Source: Gordionus sp. m RMFG-2023 (Eukaryota; Nematomorpha; Gordioida; Chordodea; Parachordodidae). Taken from it: a DNA stretch of 64,000 bases. The notes below the pieces were generated by a model. It was not told the DNA's origin, did no database searches, and saw only the letters and a list, made by a program, of their open reading frames with translations. Below, piece by piece: positions 1 through 11,300 of the stretch. Location: contig NC_088776.1 in assembly GCF_954871325.1 (NCBI RefSeq), positions 19,654,052 to 19,718,051 on the forward strand, read 5' to 3'. The position numbers and the translations under genes are program-made. Each line of letters begins with the position of its first letter. The first letter of the stretch is position 1.

Positions 1-1366
1 AACGTAAGATTGATCAAGTCCATGTCCTTCAGACATTTTGCCAGCCAATAGTATTTGGGGATTCTTCGCCTTTCGTAATCCGGGGTCCACTCCATGGACG
101 AAAATATTATATTATCTCGTGAATGTCTTAAGCAGTGGCCGAGTAATTCTAATCTCCTCAAAGGAATGAGTCTTTTGATAGGTAGGATGTCGCACCTGTT
201 CCAGAGAGTTGTGTTTGGGGTGTTGTATGGATAGTAAGTTTTAGTGATTCTTCTTAAGCACTTGTTTATGAAGGTCTGGGATGTGTTGATGTTGCTTTTA
301 GTGTCCTGCCATGTTTCCAACCCGTATGTTAAGATGGGTAGAATTAGGGATTTAAAGAGTCTTATTTTTAGGTTCGTAGATATCTGGTTGGACGACCATA
401 ATTTAGTTAGCTGATGATATCGGGATCTGGACTTGTTGGTCCTCGACTTAGTATCCAAAATGGTGGTGCCTAATGACATTATTCTGGTTCCTAGGTACTT
501 AAAATCCAAGACCGTATCTACCACATTATCCTCAAAGTTAAAGGGGTCGCTGTTATATAGAGGGATATTGGATACAATTAACTTTGTCTTTGAGTAGTTG
601 ACTTTCAGTCCGCATCCAAAGCAATTTTTGACAAACAATGACAGCAAGTTTCTTAATTTGTACTCAGAGTTAGCTAATATGCATACATCATCTGCATAGC
701 ATAGAAAATTTAGAGAGTTGTGTATGTTATTATCATATTGTTGATTCAGATATCGAGGGTAGAGCATGTTCTTGTTTGAAGGATTTATTCAGAATATCGT
801 TCATTATTACATTAAATAGCATAGGTGATAAAATGCATCCTTGTTTCAGTCCTCTGTTGGCCTTAAATGGTTGTGATTTTAAGTTCAGATGTTGTGGTAT
901 CACGTTATGATTATCGTATATTATTTTTATAAGCGAAATCAGATGTTTATCTATTCCTATGTCCTCCAGTAAGGGCCAGATCTTATGCTGTATGATGGAG
1001 TCAAAGGCTTGACTTAGATCAATCATTAGGGCAAATATTGGGGACTTATGCATTCTAGCTTTCTCCAGAATAACCTTAAGCGCCATGGTTAGTTCCGTCG
1101 TGTTCCTGCCCTTCCTATATGATGTGATGGCGTTTGAGAGGTTTCTATCGATGATTGGTTTAATCCTGACGGCTATAATATACGTGAACATTTTTAGGGT
1201 AACTGGGATCAGTGCAATTCCTCTGGGAAATTGCCAGTATTCCATATCTCATTAAAGAGGGGAAGCAGTAGACTAGCACTTAAATCAGCATCTATCTTCC
1301 AAAGTTCCGCAAAAATCCCATCGATTCCGGCTGCTTTATGGGTTTTTAGTCTTTTTTAAAAAAGGC
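1..1366 (-). mobile_element. Broken RTE-like LINE reverse transcriptase
   Basis: Reading the - strand gives the core of a non-LTR reverse transcriptase. In order it shows a K-A-A-G-I-D-G-I block (near 1320-1300), the palm motif DLSQAFD (near 1020), GLKQGCILSPMLFN (near 855), the catalytic YADD (near 690), FKYLGT (near 510) and a C-terminal segment with TYGLETW (near 320) and RRLELLGHCLR (near 150). The layout of thumb and C-terminal blocks resembles the RTE clade. It is dead: the frame changes between the GLKQG and YADD blocks and again near 1240, where about 20 residues also seem to be missing before RGIAL. No endonuclease domain is visible, so the copy is 5' truncated near 1366. Its 3' end lies outside the window. 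The clade call is from motif spacing only. Confidence 0.85.
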
Positions 1367-2086
1367 TCATAACACGTGATTATTAATATGATAATAGGAT
1401 AAGGGGTTCGTATGAAACAAAATTTATAACACCATATGTACATAGTGCAATTGACAGAGAAAAATTAATATTTTTGAATCTAGTTTTTATTTTTATATAT
1501 ATTTTGTTATATATAACTTAAAATCAGCTCCTAACCGAAAAATCTTGAAAATGTCAAGTGGATAACTATAATTCTAGACCGACAATATATTTGATAGGGA
1601 AAAAGAATAATTAAAAATATAAATCTTAAAATTCGTTTCAACACACAGATTTATAATCATAAAATATGGAGAAGTTATTTGTTTTTCAATTAAGAAAATA
1701 TATAAATGTTACTATAAGTTATCTAATAAATTCACAAATCTTGTTTTAAATTTGAAAAAAGTGTGCATATTTATTCAAAGTTTTTTTAAAATATAGAAGT
1801 TTAAATTTTTTTTTATTTTCTAAGTGTAGGGTTTCGACCTCGAAAACGCTCCATTTAAATTCTTCACTAGAAATCAAAGAATTTTTTTGCAATTATGTTC
1901 AAAATAATTTACACATATTTTAAAACTATTTTTTTTGAAAATAAAAGCAAATATCTACAGTCATTAGACGGGTTCTCATTTTTTCAAAGAGTCATTAAAA
2001 TATCAATTTCATAACCAATCAAATTTATTTATTCGTTTAAACCCTTAAATACAATCTTTTTGAAAATTTTTCTATTAGGAGAGAGA
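1367..2086. other. AT-rich spacer, nothing recognised
   Basis: Low-complexity A+T sequence with poly-T runs. No open frame, inverted repeat or known motif could be supported here. Confidence 0.5.
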
Positions 2087-2240
2087 GACAGGACTAATGG
2101 GATTGGGTTGGGTAACAATGTTAACCCGAAACCTTTTAATCCTTGAGCCCTAAAGAACTTAAATTTGGTGTGTAGGGGAATGGCGAACCCTAAAAGGAAC
2201 CTTAATAAAATTAGAAGTACTTTATCATTTTTAACAAAAA
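2087..2240 (+). mobile_element. pogo/Tigger-family 5' end fragment
   Basis: This stretch matches the left end of the pogo transposon at 21138 in the same orientation. Shared blocks are GGGTAACAATGTTAAC, then CTTAAATTTGGTGTG at the same spacing. The terminal inverted repeat is eroded and the match fades after about 2240. It is an old copy or a related subfamily. Confidence 0.6.
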
Positions 2241-2499
2241 ATATCTCATTTTGTTCAGCTCTATTAGTTTTATGGTAGGTTTAAATTTCAAAAGTACATA
2301 TCTAATACTTTTTTCAATATTTTATTTTTTCTGGAATTTTTTTTTGGGAACGAGTGAACTCTACCCAGGGACGAGCGAGCCTTTGCTGGGGACTATTATA
2401 AGCTCTGCTTAATTTTCCACATAAAAGTTTTATATTTTTTTATTAGAATATATTAAATGATTTATACATACATTTATAAACAAAAAAATGAGAATATTA

Positions 2500-2700
2500 T
2501 TCACAATCTTTGCAAATAAAAAAAGATTAAAATTGCAACATCTTCCATGTGTCCAATAACTACATTTATGACATCGAAACCAGGATGCTTGTAATAAATT
2601 TTTTTGCACACTAAACAACTGTTTTTCTTATTAATAACATTTTTTGATTTTTTTCTTTTATTTGCTCTCTCCATGGCCTTTTTTTCCATGTTAAAATTTA
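2500..2700 (-). pseudogene. pogo-type transposase zinc-finger tail fragment
   Basis: The - strand encodes CLVCKKIYYK and then, one frame over, WFRCHKCSYWTHGRCC. The Cys/His spacing (CxxC ... CxxCxxWxHxxC) matches the PHD-like finger that ends the pogo-type protein at 22670-22820. A single frame change separates the two halves, so it is a relic. It lies antisense to the flanking pogo scraps at 2087 and 3870, so these are probably separate insertions. Confidence 0.55.
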
Positions 2701-3116
2701 AAAAAAATGGGGAAAAAGGCACGTTCTAATCTCATAAAAATAGCTCCAATGCCGCAACTTTGACTAAGATCATATTTTGAAATATTTATAATATCAATTG
2801 TGTTCTGCTCGGGTAAATTGATATTCTATAAAATTGTATTTTTTCTTTTATATAAGATGATTTTTGGGTGGTAAAAATATATATTAAACTTTATTTTTGA
2901 AAAATAGCAAAGGTTTAAAAAGTTACTTTTGCAGGAATGAATCATATAATGCATTATAAAAATTCTTCAAGCTGTCCGATAGAAATAAAAATTATAGCCG
3001 CATATGCATTATATAATTACATAGTTTTGGTGTAAAAATTATCCCTTAGAGTTTAATACTCTAGAAACTAAAGCCACGTCTCGCTTTAACTCCGAGTTCA
3101 TTATATCCCCTTTCTC

Positions 3117-3528
3117 GGTTAATGATACTTGCTTACTACCTTAAGATAATACCTATCAAATTATTTTGTTTAATTTTCATTTGGATAGGCACTACCAAAA
3201 ATATATATATAACATATTTTTGAAAAAGCGTGATTTTTGTAAAGCGTCTGTGGCCTTGTCGGCATGAGAGTTGCTTAACCAATCCTATGCTTATGGGTTC
3301 GAATCCCAGCAATGATCATGTTTTCTTCTTCTTAATTTTACTTGGTGGTTCCGTCCTTGGGGCACGATATATAGGAGGCCGAACTCGACCACGTGATTCC
3401 ATAATAATATATGTTAAATAATAAGGGACTTATTACATTTTGATAAATTTTGATATTTGGCAGTATGTAATAAATAAAAATTGTAAAATCACGATTTTGT
3501 ATTGCCTTGGTAGTAAGCATCATTAACC
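3117..3528. mobile_element. MITE with 20-bp inverted ends and 9-bp target duplication
   Basis: The ends read GGTTAATGAT...GCTTACTACC on the left and the reverse complement GGTAGTAAGC/ATCATTAACC on the right. The left end has 4 extra bases in the middle. A perfect 9-bp direct repeat, CCCTTTCTC, flanks the unit (3108-3116 and 3529-3537). A 9-bp duplication is typical of Mutator-like elements, so this is a candidate non-autonomous MULE. No transposase is present. It carries a tRNA-like stretch inside. Confidence 0.65.
3236..3318 (+). repeat. tRNA-like sequence (SINE head?)
   Basis: It has a good B box, GGGTTCGAATCCC (near 3296-3308), and an A-box-like TGGCCTTGTCGG about 45 bases upstream, which is tRNA-like spacing. 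The flanks do not pair into an acceptor stem, so it is not a functional tRNA gene. It sits inside the 3117-3528 MITE and is followed by a T-rich stretch. A tRNA-derived SINE head captured by the MITE is the simplest reading. Confidence 0.5.
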
Positions 3529-3869
3529 CCCTTTCTCCCCTTTTGCTTATTTTTGGGAAACGTTCCTGATTTGAATATTAAGAACTTGTTTTTAACACAT
3601 AAATGATTAAAATCATCTTCGATTATATATATCCTACCGATTTAAAATTTTGTACATATTATAAAATATAAAAATTAAGGGGAGTTTTTAGTTTAAGCTA
3701 TAAGTTAAGCAATAGCAAGTTATAAAATGGTTCATCTAATTAAAGTTGTAAAAATCAAATATTTCCGTATACGATATAAAAAGAAAATTTTGAACAATCA
3801 ATAAATAGTTTGTGTTATATGGAATTAAAATTTTAAAATAGTCGCAAGAATCTTTTAAGTACGATATAC

Positions 3870-4210
3870 CTAAAATGGGGCACACTCATTTTCGAATTTT
3901 AATAATCTCTTTACATTCCCTCATTCTATTAATTAGATCATAATAAAACGCAATAAATATAATGTCAAAATTGCTAATATTCTGTCAGTAAAATAATAAG
4001 GTTGTGCTCAATTTTATTTCAACCTATTTACCACTGGTGCTTAGCCACTTTGCCCCGGGCATAAGATAAAATGATAAAAATGGCACACTTAACATAATTG
4101 ATAGCTCCTAAAGTATTATAGGCAATGGGCTATAATTTTTTTTTATTTTGTAATCAAAGTTTTCATGCACTTTTTTTTATTTATCTCTCCAAAATATTTA
4201 ATGATATGGA
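3870..4210 (+). mobile_element. pogo/Tigger-family 3' end fragment
   Basis: The segment from about 4020 matches the sequence just inside the right end of the pogo element at 22900-23060. Shared blocks include ATAGCTCCTAAA, TATTATAGGCAATGGGCTA and a following T-run. The terminal inverted repeat itself is not recognisable. With 2087-2240 it might be the two ends of one old, heavily invaded copy, but the middle does not prove this. Confidence 0.55.
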
Positions 4211-5689
4211 AGGTTCTATATTATAGACGATCTGTAATAATGTCACACAGTACCTAAGCCAAACATATTTTTTATGATAAAAGAACCCGTGTTAACATAT
4301 TTTGTGTTAATCCTTGAGCCTATATCTGCATTAATTAACTATGACATTGTCATGAGTTGTTGATAATATGGTAAAAAAAATTAAAATTTCATCTGTACTG
4401 GTGTAATACATGAAATGCTAGAAATATTATTTACCCCTGTTTACTTTCCAATAAAAGTGTTTGATCTCATTTCTTACCAATTTAACATTTTTATATTTAA
4501 AAAAAATGTAAACTATTTACATACAGGGTTGCCAATTCGATTTTGGTATAAACTACCCGATTTTCTTATAAACTTTTTTAAAATATATAATTCTTGTTCT
4601 GGTTTATGTATAATTCCATCATCTATCATAGGAATAATTGTCTGGCAGATTTCACAAACTGGGTATACGTTTTAAAGAAAATTATGCATTCTCAGGAAAT
4701 TGAATGGTCAGACCTTCAACGAAGTGTTTCAACCAGACATCCATCATTATCTGCTTTTTGAGGATTTTATAAAAATTGCTGTTAAATCCTATTTTTATTT
4801 AAAAAAGAATCCAATTTCATATTAAAGTATTTTTTTGAAAACGATTTGACCTAAATCTATCTAAATTCATTTAATAATATGAATAATCTTGAATAATGTG
4901 GTAAAAAATTTCAATCCTAAAATTCTGGAATGGAATGTTTTTAAAAATGCAAGAATTATTTATAAGTTAGCACAAGCAGCTATCAATAAATTATATGGCC
5001 CGCTTGTAAAACAAGTTATGATCAAATGAGATGATCTTGATAAAATCTTATTATTTCAAATTGACCCTAATAAATTTCTAATATAAAAAAAAATCTAATT
5101 TAGAAACAATAAATAGGAAAAGATAAATATGACACTTCATAATCAATTCAAATTCGAGGAAGTTGAATAGATAATCCCCAATTTTATTATTAAAAGTATA
5201 TTATTGTATTAATAATTTCAGAATTTTTTTGCTCTAAAAAAATCCCTGAAAAAATTTCCAGACAAATAAAATCGTGCAGTTTAGGAGGTTAAAACGGAAT
5301 GAATATTTTAAATAATTGATTGTGTGAGGTAGAGCCCTGTAAATTCTTTCTGCTAGACCTGAGCCCGGCTAATTTTTTTATTTTATTTTAACCCAAAGGC
5401 CGGTTTTGCCTGATTATTTTTAATAAGTTTAGGCTTTCGAGCTTTGGAAACTACTTGCAGTGATCTATTGTGAATCTAGTTGATTGCTCTATTCACGATT
5501 TTTTAAGAGAGGAGGAAGCATTAGTAGGTGAGTTTTTCCCCAATAATTTTACTGAATATCTATAGGTCTACTTATTGTATGCTATTGATTGTATTAGATT
5601 TTTATAAAAATAATTTTAAGTTTCCAATTTTATTTTTTATTAAAATGTTTTTTCTGAACAATTTGAATTATAGTCGTTATTTTGAAAAG
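4211..5689. other. AT-rich region, no supported gene
   Basis: The 86-codon frame at 4415-4675 has no recognisable family and a composition like the spacer. A weak GC-richer patch at 5330-5480 (GAGCCCTG, GAGCCCGGC, GGCCGG) resembles the GC-cored hAT MITEs elsewhere in the window but has no clear ends. Confidence 0.4.
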
Positions 5690-5850
5690 TTATTTACTTT
5701 TACTAATTTTTCTTTCAAATGGGGGAGAGTGTTGCGAGGGGTGTGTTACGGGGTAAATTTTTATTAGCTTGAAATGATATTCAAGAGAAAAGGCAAATTT
5801 TCGTAAGGGGGAATTTCAACCTTTTTCTCTTCGTGGTTACGGGCCCGAAT
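5690..5850 (+). mobile_element. hAT 3' end fragment
   Basis: This closely follows the right end of the hAT at 19375-20561. It shares a G-rich block, then TTTTTATTAGCTT and AAATGATATT, and ends in GTGGTTACGGGCCCG, against GGTTACGCGCCTG in the better copy. No left end was found. Confidence 0.5.
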
Positions 5851-6400
5851 TTAACTCATATTCATTGGTCTATATTCAACTTAAATAATATAAAAAATTA
5901 TATTATTGTTCCTTTTTACTTAAATATGAATAATTTACAAATAAATAATAATTATATTTAAAAATAAATTTTTTTAAATAATTTGAAAATATTACAGAAT
6001 ATTTATTTTTCAAAAATTTTAAAATACTTATTGATTAGGTTTAAATTATTTATATCAAATTGCTACCCTAAAGCAAGTTATTATTTATTTGTTTTAGCAT
6101 ATATTTAATTATATATTATTATCAATAAAGAATCAAAAATCAAAATATGTTTATGGTGTTTATTATCAAATTCAAAATTTGAAATAATTTGGAGACATTA
6201 TAATAATAACAATTGAAAGATTGCAAAATTACTATTTTTCATTTAAAAAATTCTTCAACTATTATCATTCTAAATGGAAAAAATAATTCACCGGTGTAAT
6301 ACCAAGCCGATCACATATTAATATTTCAATCAATTTAATTAGCTATTTAGTTTCTACACGAGGTATAATCTATAGTTCATGTATTATATTATAAATACCA

Positions 6401-7305
6401 GGGATGTGCATCGGAATAAATTCGATTGACACTAATATTGTTATTTTCTAGAAAAATCCGATCGGTCCTATATAATTTGAAAACCTATCTGATCCGATTT
6501 TCCAATAATAAAATAATCACCTAATAAACTATATTTCATCACTGGCACACCCAAAATAAATTTTTCGTTTATTCTTAATTATATTTTTATAAGGATAATA
6601 TTCAAATAAAGATTTTTGAATTGATTTTATATATTCAAATAAAATATTCATGAATCATGAACATAATAATCCTAATTCAATTGATTATACTTTGTTTTCA
6701 TTATAAAATAAGTATTTACTTTCTCCTAACATATAACGAATAACGGATCAGGTTTAGTCAGCTAAAAATAAAGGTAGGGTTCAAAAAAATTAATATCGGT
6801 TAGATTTGAGTCTTTAAACCCCGGTTCAAACTTTTTCACATACAAGCATATTAAAATTATATAAAGAAAAGAATATTTTTTTAAATTTTATAGCTCTAAA
6901 AAATAATATTGAACCGTATATAATTAAAATATTTACTAGATTCTCTTCTGTCAAATTATATCTATATGGAGGAAGAATAAATATTTTGCTTGGGAACACT
7001 TCTAAATGCCAACTTAGGTGACTGGCATCGTCAAATAGCAATATACATAAATATTTAAAAATAATTACAGATTTATAGGCTAAAAATGATTATTAAGCAT
7101 CTTTAAAAGAATTAAACTATCAAAAGGTTAAAACCGGGTCACATGCATTTTTAGGTCCGACATAGATTTAGGTGACAAAGTTTTTAACTGTTTAATTTCA
7201 GTAAAAAAATATAAATCAGATCGGTATTGAGTCAGGTTTTAGATAATATTTTTAATATTGGATTGAATGTTAAGTAAAATTTGCGAATCAGACATTCCTG
7301 AAATA
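6401..7305. mobile_element. Possible hAT-like MITE
   Basis: The left end, AGGGATGTGCATCGG, and the right end, GACATTCCT, form a short imperfect inverted repeat. Bases TAAATACC and GAAATACC flank them, matching at 7 of 8 positions as a hAT-type 8-bp duplication would. The interior has no coding sequence. The inverted repeat is short, so the call is tentative. Confidence 0.35.
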
Positions 7306-8065
7306 CCTATCAGGCACTAATATTAATAATCCATGTCTAATAAATTTTAAAAAAAATAAAGGTAAAGACAGCAAGTCAAACATTTGTTTTTTAATATATA
7401 ATAAGTTTTTTTATTGGGTGTTGGCTATTTTTATTATAGGGTTGGTTCCTCTCTTAAATTTAGGTTGACTAGTTTTTGATTTAAAAAGGGCATATTATAA
7501 TTTTAATTATATCATAAAATCTTAATAAAAAATTAATTTAAAAATTTTATGAAAAGAGATAATTTTCATAATACAAAAATCTTTTAACCTTCAAATCTAA
7601 TTCAATTTTGGGGAAAAATATTTATTATTAAAGGTATGAAAAAAATCAATATATTCTATTAGAAGGGATTAGTTTTTAATATTCCAAATAATATTATATC
7701 AAATGATTTTGCATGTTGATGTGTGGTACCTATTTTATAAAATTAGATACAGTATAATGGTTTATTTTTTTATTTCTAAAATTTAGACTTTTTTAAAAAA
7801 AATATATTTCGAGTTTTTATAAAGTCAAAATTTGTCAACATAAAATTTTTTAAAATATTTATATATCATCATTTGATTTTTACTTTAAAAAATTATCATC
7901 TTTGTGTTATAATATTATAATGCTATTTGAATTAAAGGTTAACTCTTGTATTCCTGTATTTTCTTTTATTCTGTCTAAATTTAATCTCAAGTCAGAAAAA
8001 ATATTCAATAATTTTTCTACAACAATAAATCATAACAAAATATATTTTTTGGATGTATATAACAA
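7306..8065. other. AT-rich 5' flank of the exchanger gene
   Basis: Nothing is recognised apart from the short frame at 7902-8099. That frame is not like any family I know and ends just before the exchanger start. Confidence 0.4.
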
Positions 8066-8069
8066 AATT

Positions 8070-8083
8070 TATATAAATAGGAA
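8070..8083 (+). promoter_or_regulatory. Candidate TATA box
   Basis: TATATAAATAGG lies about 50 bases before the exchanger ATG. If used, the cap site would fall near 8100, giving a leader of only 20-25 bases. Such motifs arise often by chance in sequence this AT-rich, so the call is weak. Confidence 0.3.
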
Positions 8084-8122
8084 TAGTAATTATAACTAAA
8101 TCAAATTTGGGAAGAAAAGAAA

Positions 8123-8351
8123 ATGCTCAGAATATCTCACGCTAAATATGTCATATCAATAATACTTTTATCTATAATTTTGTTGGAATTCATCGTTAAA
8201 TCTTTTGCGGCAGATCATGATGGTGGGACCAAAACCGGACATTCTAAACCTAAAATACTCAGGTATCAAATAGCTGCAGTTAATTTTAAACACGTAGAAA
8301 ATGCATTTATGATATCTATTTGGATGCTTCTAGCCAGTTTAGCCAAATTAG
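8123..8351 (+). CDS. Exchanger exon 1: signal peptide and first helix
   Basis: Codes residues 1-76 plus one base. A hydrophobic N-terminus ends in VKSFA. It is followed by a short polar loop and by [15 protein letters not shown], the conserved first exchanger helix. The donor is TTAG|GTATAA; the spare G completes Gly77 in exon 2. Confidence 0.88.
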
Positions 8352-11300
8352 GTATAATATCTATATACAAACCAAAATACAATTATAAGAATTTTATTTT
8401 TGATATTAAACCGATTCCTATATACAAACCAAAATACAATTATAAGAATTTTATTTTTGATATTAAACCGATTCTATTGTAAAAAATAATACCCAATTTA
8501 TGGCCAATATTATATTTTTTCAATAATTTATGGTAAAAAAATAATAAATTGAAATAATGATATTTATGTTGTAATTTTATAGAAATCAGAACAGAATTAT
8601 CACTATTTTTAAGGAATTCCTTTAAGAATTCAATTTGTGATAATGTGAAATAGAGATCTGCAAAGTTAGGCCCGGCCCGTACCCGGTCCGGGCTCGGGCC
8701 TAATTCTATTTAAAATAATCGGGTTCGGGCCGGGCCTATTTTTAAAAAAAATCGGGTCAGGTCGGACCTTGGAAATTTTTTTAAATATATCTAAATTTAT
8801 TAATTTTATATTGAATTTTTTATGTAAAATAAAAATATTTGATTTTATTTATTGAAACTAAACGACATATAACCTATGTCTTTTATTTTGAGTAATTATA
8901 AAAATTAATTTCTATTTAAATAAATTCGGGCCGGGCCGGGTCGGTAAATTTCTTTTAAAAAATTTCGGGCCGGGCCGGGCTTGAAAAATTAGGCTCGATG
9001 CAGATCACTAATGTGAAATCTTATTAAGCGTTTTGAGCGCATTTCGCATTGCTTATTATTTTTAATATTTATTATTAATTTATCTTCAAAAGTTATTTTT
9101 CTTGGCCTTATAGAGTAGATATATCTAATATAGATATCAATCGATAGCTAATCAAAAAGCTAATCCAATTGAAGGACAACTTCTCCCTTTTAAGGGGCCA
9201 GTCTAAGCTTTTGGGATCGGGAATATTTTTATTATCCACTCAATATTTTGATAGACATTACATAAAGGTAATTTAAATCAGAGATCTTCATGGGCAGGGT
9301 CTGCCCACGGCCTGCATACTATATTATCTAGTGGGCCAGGCCGGGTCTGGGTTTTTGAATTTTTATTTTAATGGGCTTGGGCTGTGTTTGAGCTAAATTT
9401 TAACTTCGATTTTTAAACAGTTGTTAACTTAAAGAGATAGTCATTGTTTTCTTCTAATAATTATTATTTTCAGTATTGTAAACAAAATGATTGCCGAAAT
9501 ACACTTAAATATAGTTTATTTTTGTTAAATACACTAGATTAAATTTTTGGATATGGGTTTGAGCCTTCTTGGGAAATTTTTTTGAAATTTATATGGGCTT
9601 TGGCCGGGTTTGAGATTTTTTATATTAAATATGGGCCGGGTCTGGGCCTAAAAAATTTACTGTAAGCCTGGACCGAGTTTGGCCAAAAAATTATGGATAA
9701 AAAAAGGGGGGGATAAACGATAAAAATTTGATGTTGGCAACAAATAAAAGGCAATTTAAAAAAATTCCATTGTAATATTAATTATTACTCTAAATGGCTG
9801 AAGCTAGGTTTTGGGGGCCAATAATATTTTTTAATTATATAACATAAATATTCAATAACATGCGTATTGAATGAAAGCTTAAAATACCACTTAAAGGCAA
9901 TGATAGTCCTCACATTTGATTTAAGCGCTTATAAATTACACTTACTACAGAGGGGCAGTGTGGGGGGGGGGAGGGTTAAAACACGAAAATTTGATATGGA
10001 TATCAAATAAAATACAATTTAAATATCTTCTGGAAATGTAATTTATTACTCCTAATGTGTGCATCTAGACTTGGGGAATCAAGAATTTTAATTTTATAAC
10101 ATAAATATTTAATATCGATATTAAATGATAGATATTTAAAATATCAGTTAGTGCAATAAGAGTATTCATTGGTCTTAATGAATGAGATAATGTCCTGGTG
10201 ATAGTGCGGGGAGGGGGAGGAGTGAAATGTCTAAAACATAATTTGATGTATTGTATCAAATAATAAAACATTTTTTGGCTGTAATGTTAACTATGATTTT
10301 ATTTTACATTTATTTTAAACATCAATATTTAATATGGATATTAAATGAAATCTAACTAAAATATCTTTTGACTACAATGTTAATATTTACATTTGTCATA
10401 ATGGGTCAAATATTTCTGGAAGGGAGGGGGGGGGGTGATTTAAAAATAAAAATTTAATATGGATATCAAACAAAAGTATTTAAAATATCTATTGATTAAG
10501 GGAGTCAAGAATTTTAAGTTTTATAACATATTATTTAATAAGGATATATCATGAAAGCCGATTAAAAATATATTTTGATTTGAATGAAATATCAATTATG
10601 GTCCTAATGGATGGGACTTCATATGAGTCAAAAATTTTCGATTTATGTTGTGAGTAAATCTCTTAACTATTATGTTATAAAAGTTTTTTTAAAGTAATTC
10701 TGACACCTTGTGATCTAACTTGCTTAGAGAGATTATTAATATTGCAGTATAAATATGTATAATTTCGCTTTAATTTGAAACTTAAATCAAATGATATAAA
10801 ATTAGTCGAATAAAATAATCCTAATTTAATTGCAGTCAAAAAATATTTAATTGTCTTTATTTGATACCCCTATATTATTTTTATGTTTTAAAAAGTTAAA
10901 ATTACCTTTTATTTGATGCCCATATTAAATTTTATATTTAACCCCCCCCCCCTCCCAATCTTACCATTGAAATCAAATATGAATACTATCATTGCAGTCA
11001 AAAGATAAATTTTCTTCATTTATGACCCTCATTGTTTATGTCATAAAAAAAATAAAAATTTGCCCCCCCCCTCCTAGGATATAGAACGGGTCACTTAGAG
11101 TCATAATTAATTAAAAACAAATTATTAAAACATTTTTTATTAACTTCGGTTTGAGATCAATATATTATTTTCTCCAGCCTCCATCCACCCCGCACCCAAT
11201 GAAAACAAATGTAAATGCTATTATTGCTAATAAAATATATTTAAATTAAAATATCTTTTATTTGTATCCGTATCAAATTATTACAGCCCCCTTCCGTCAG

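Noticed and set aside
3236-3318. Functional tRNA gene
   Set aside because: The A and B boxes are present, but no acceptor stem can be paired.
3230-3421. 63-codon frame across the tRNA-like part of the 3117 MITE
   Set aside because: It runs through a B box and unrelated MITE sequence, with no protein similarity.
4415-4675. 86-codon frame upstream of the exchanger
   Set aside because: Composition is that of the AT-rich spacer and no motif, signal or homologue is recognisable.
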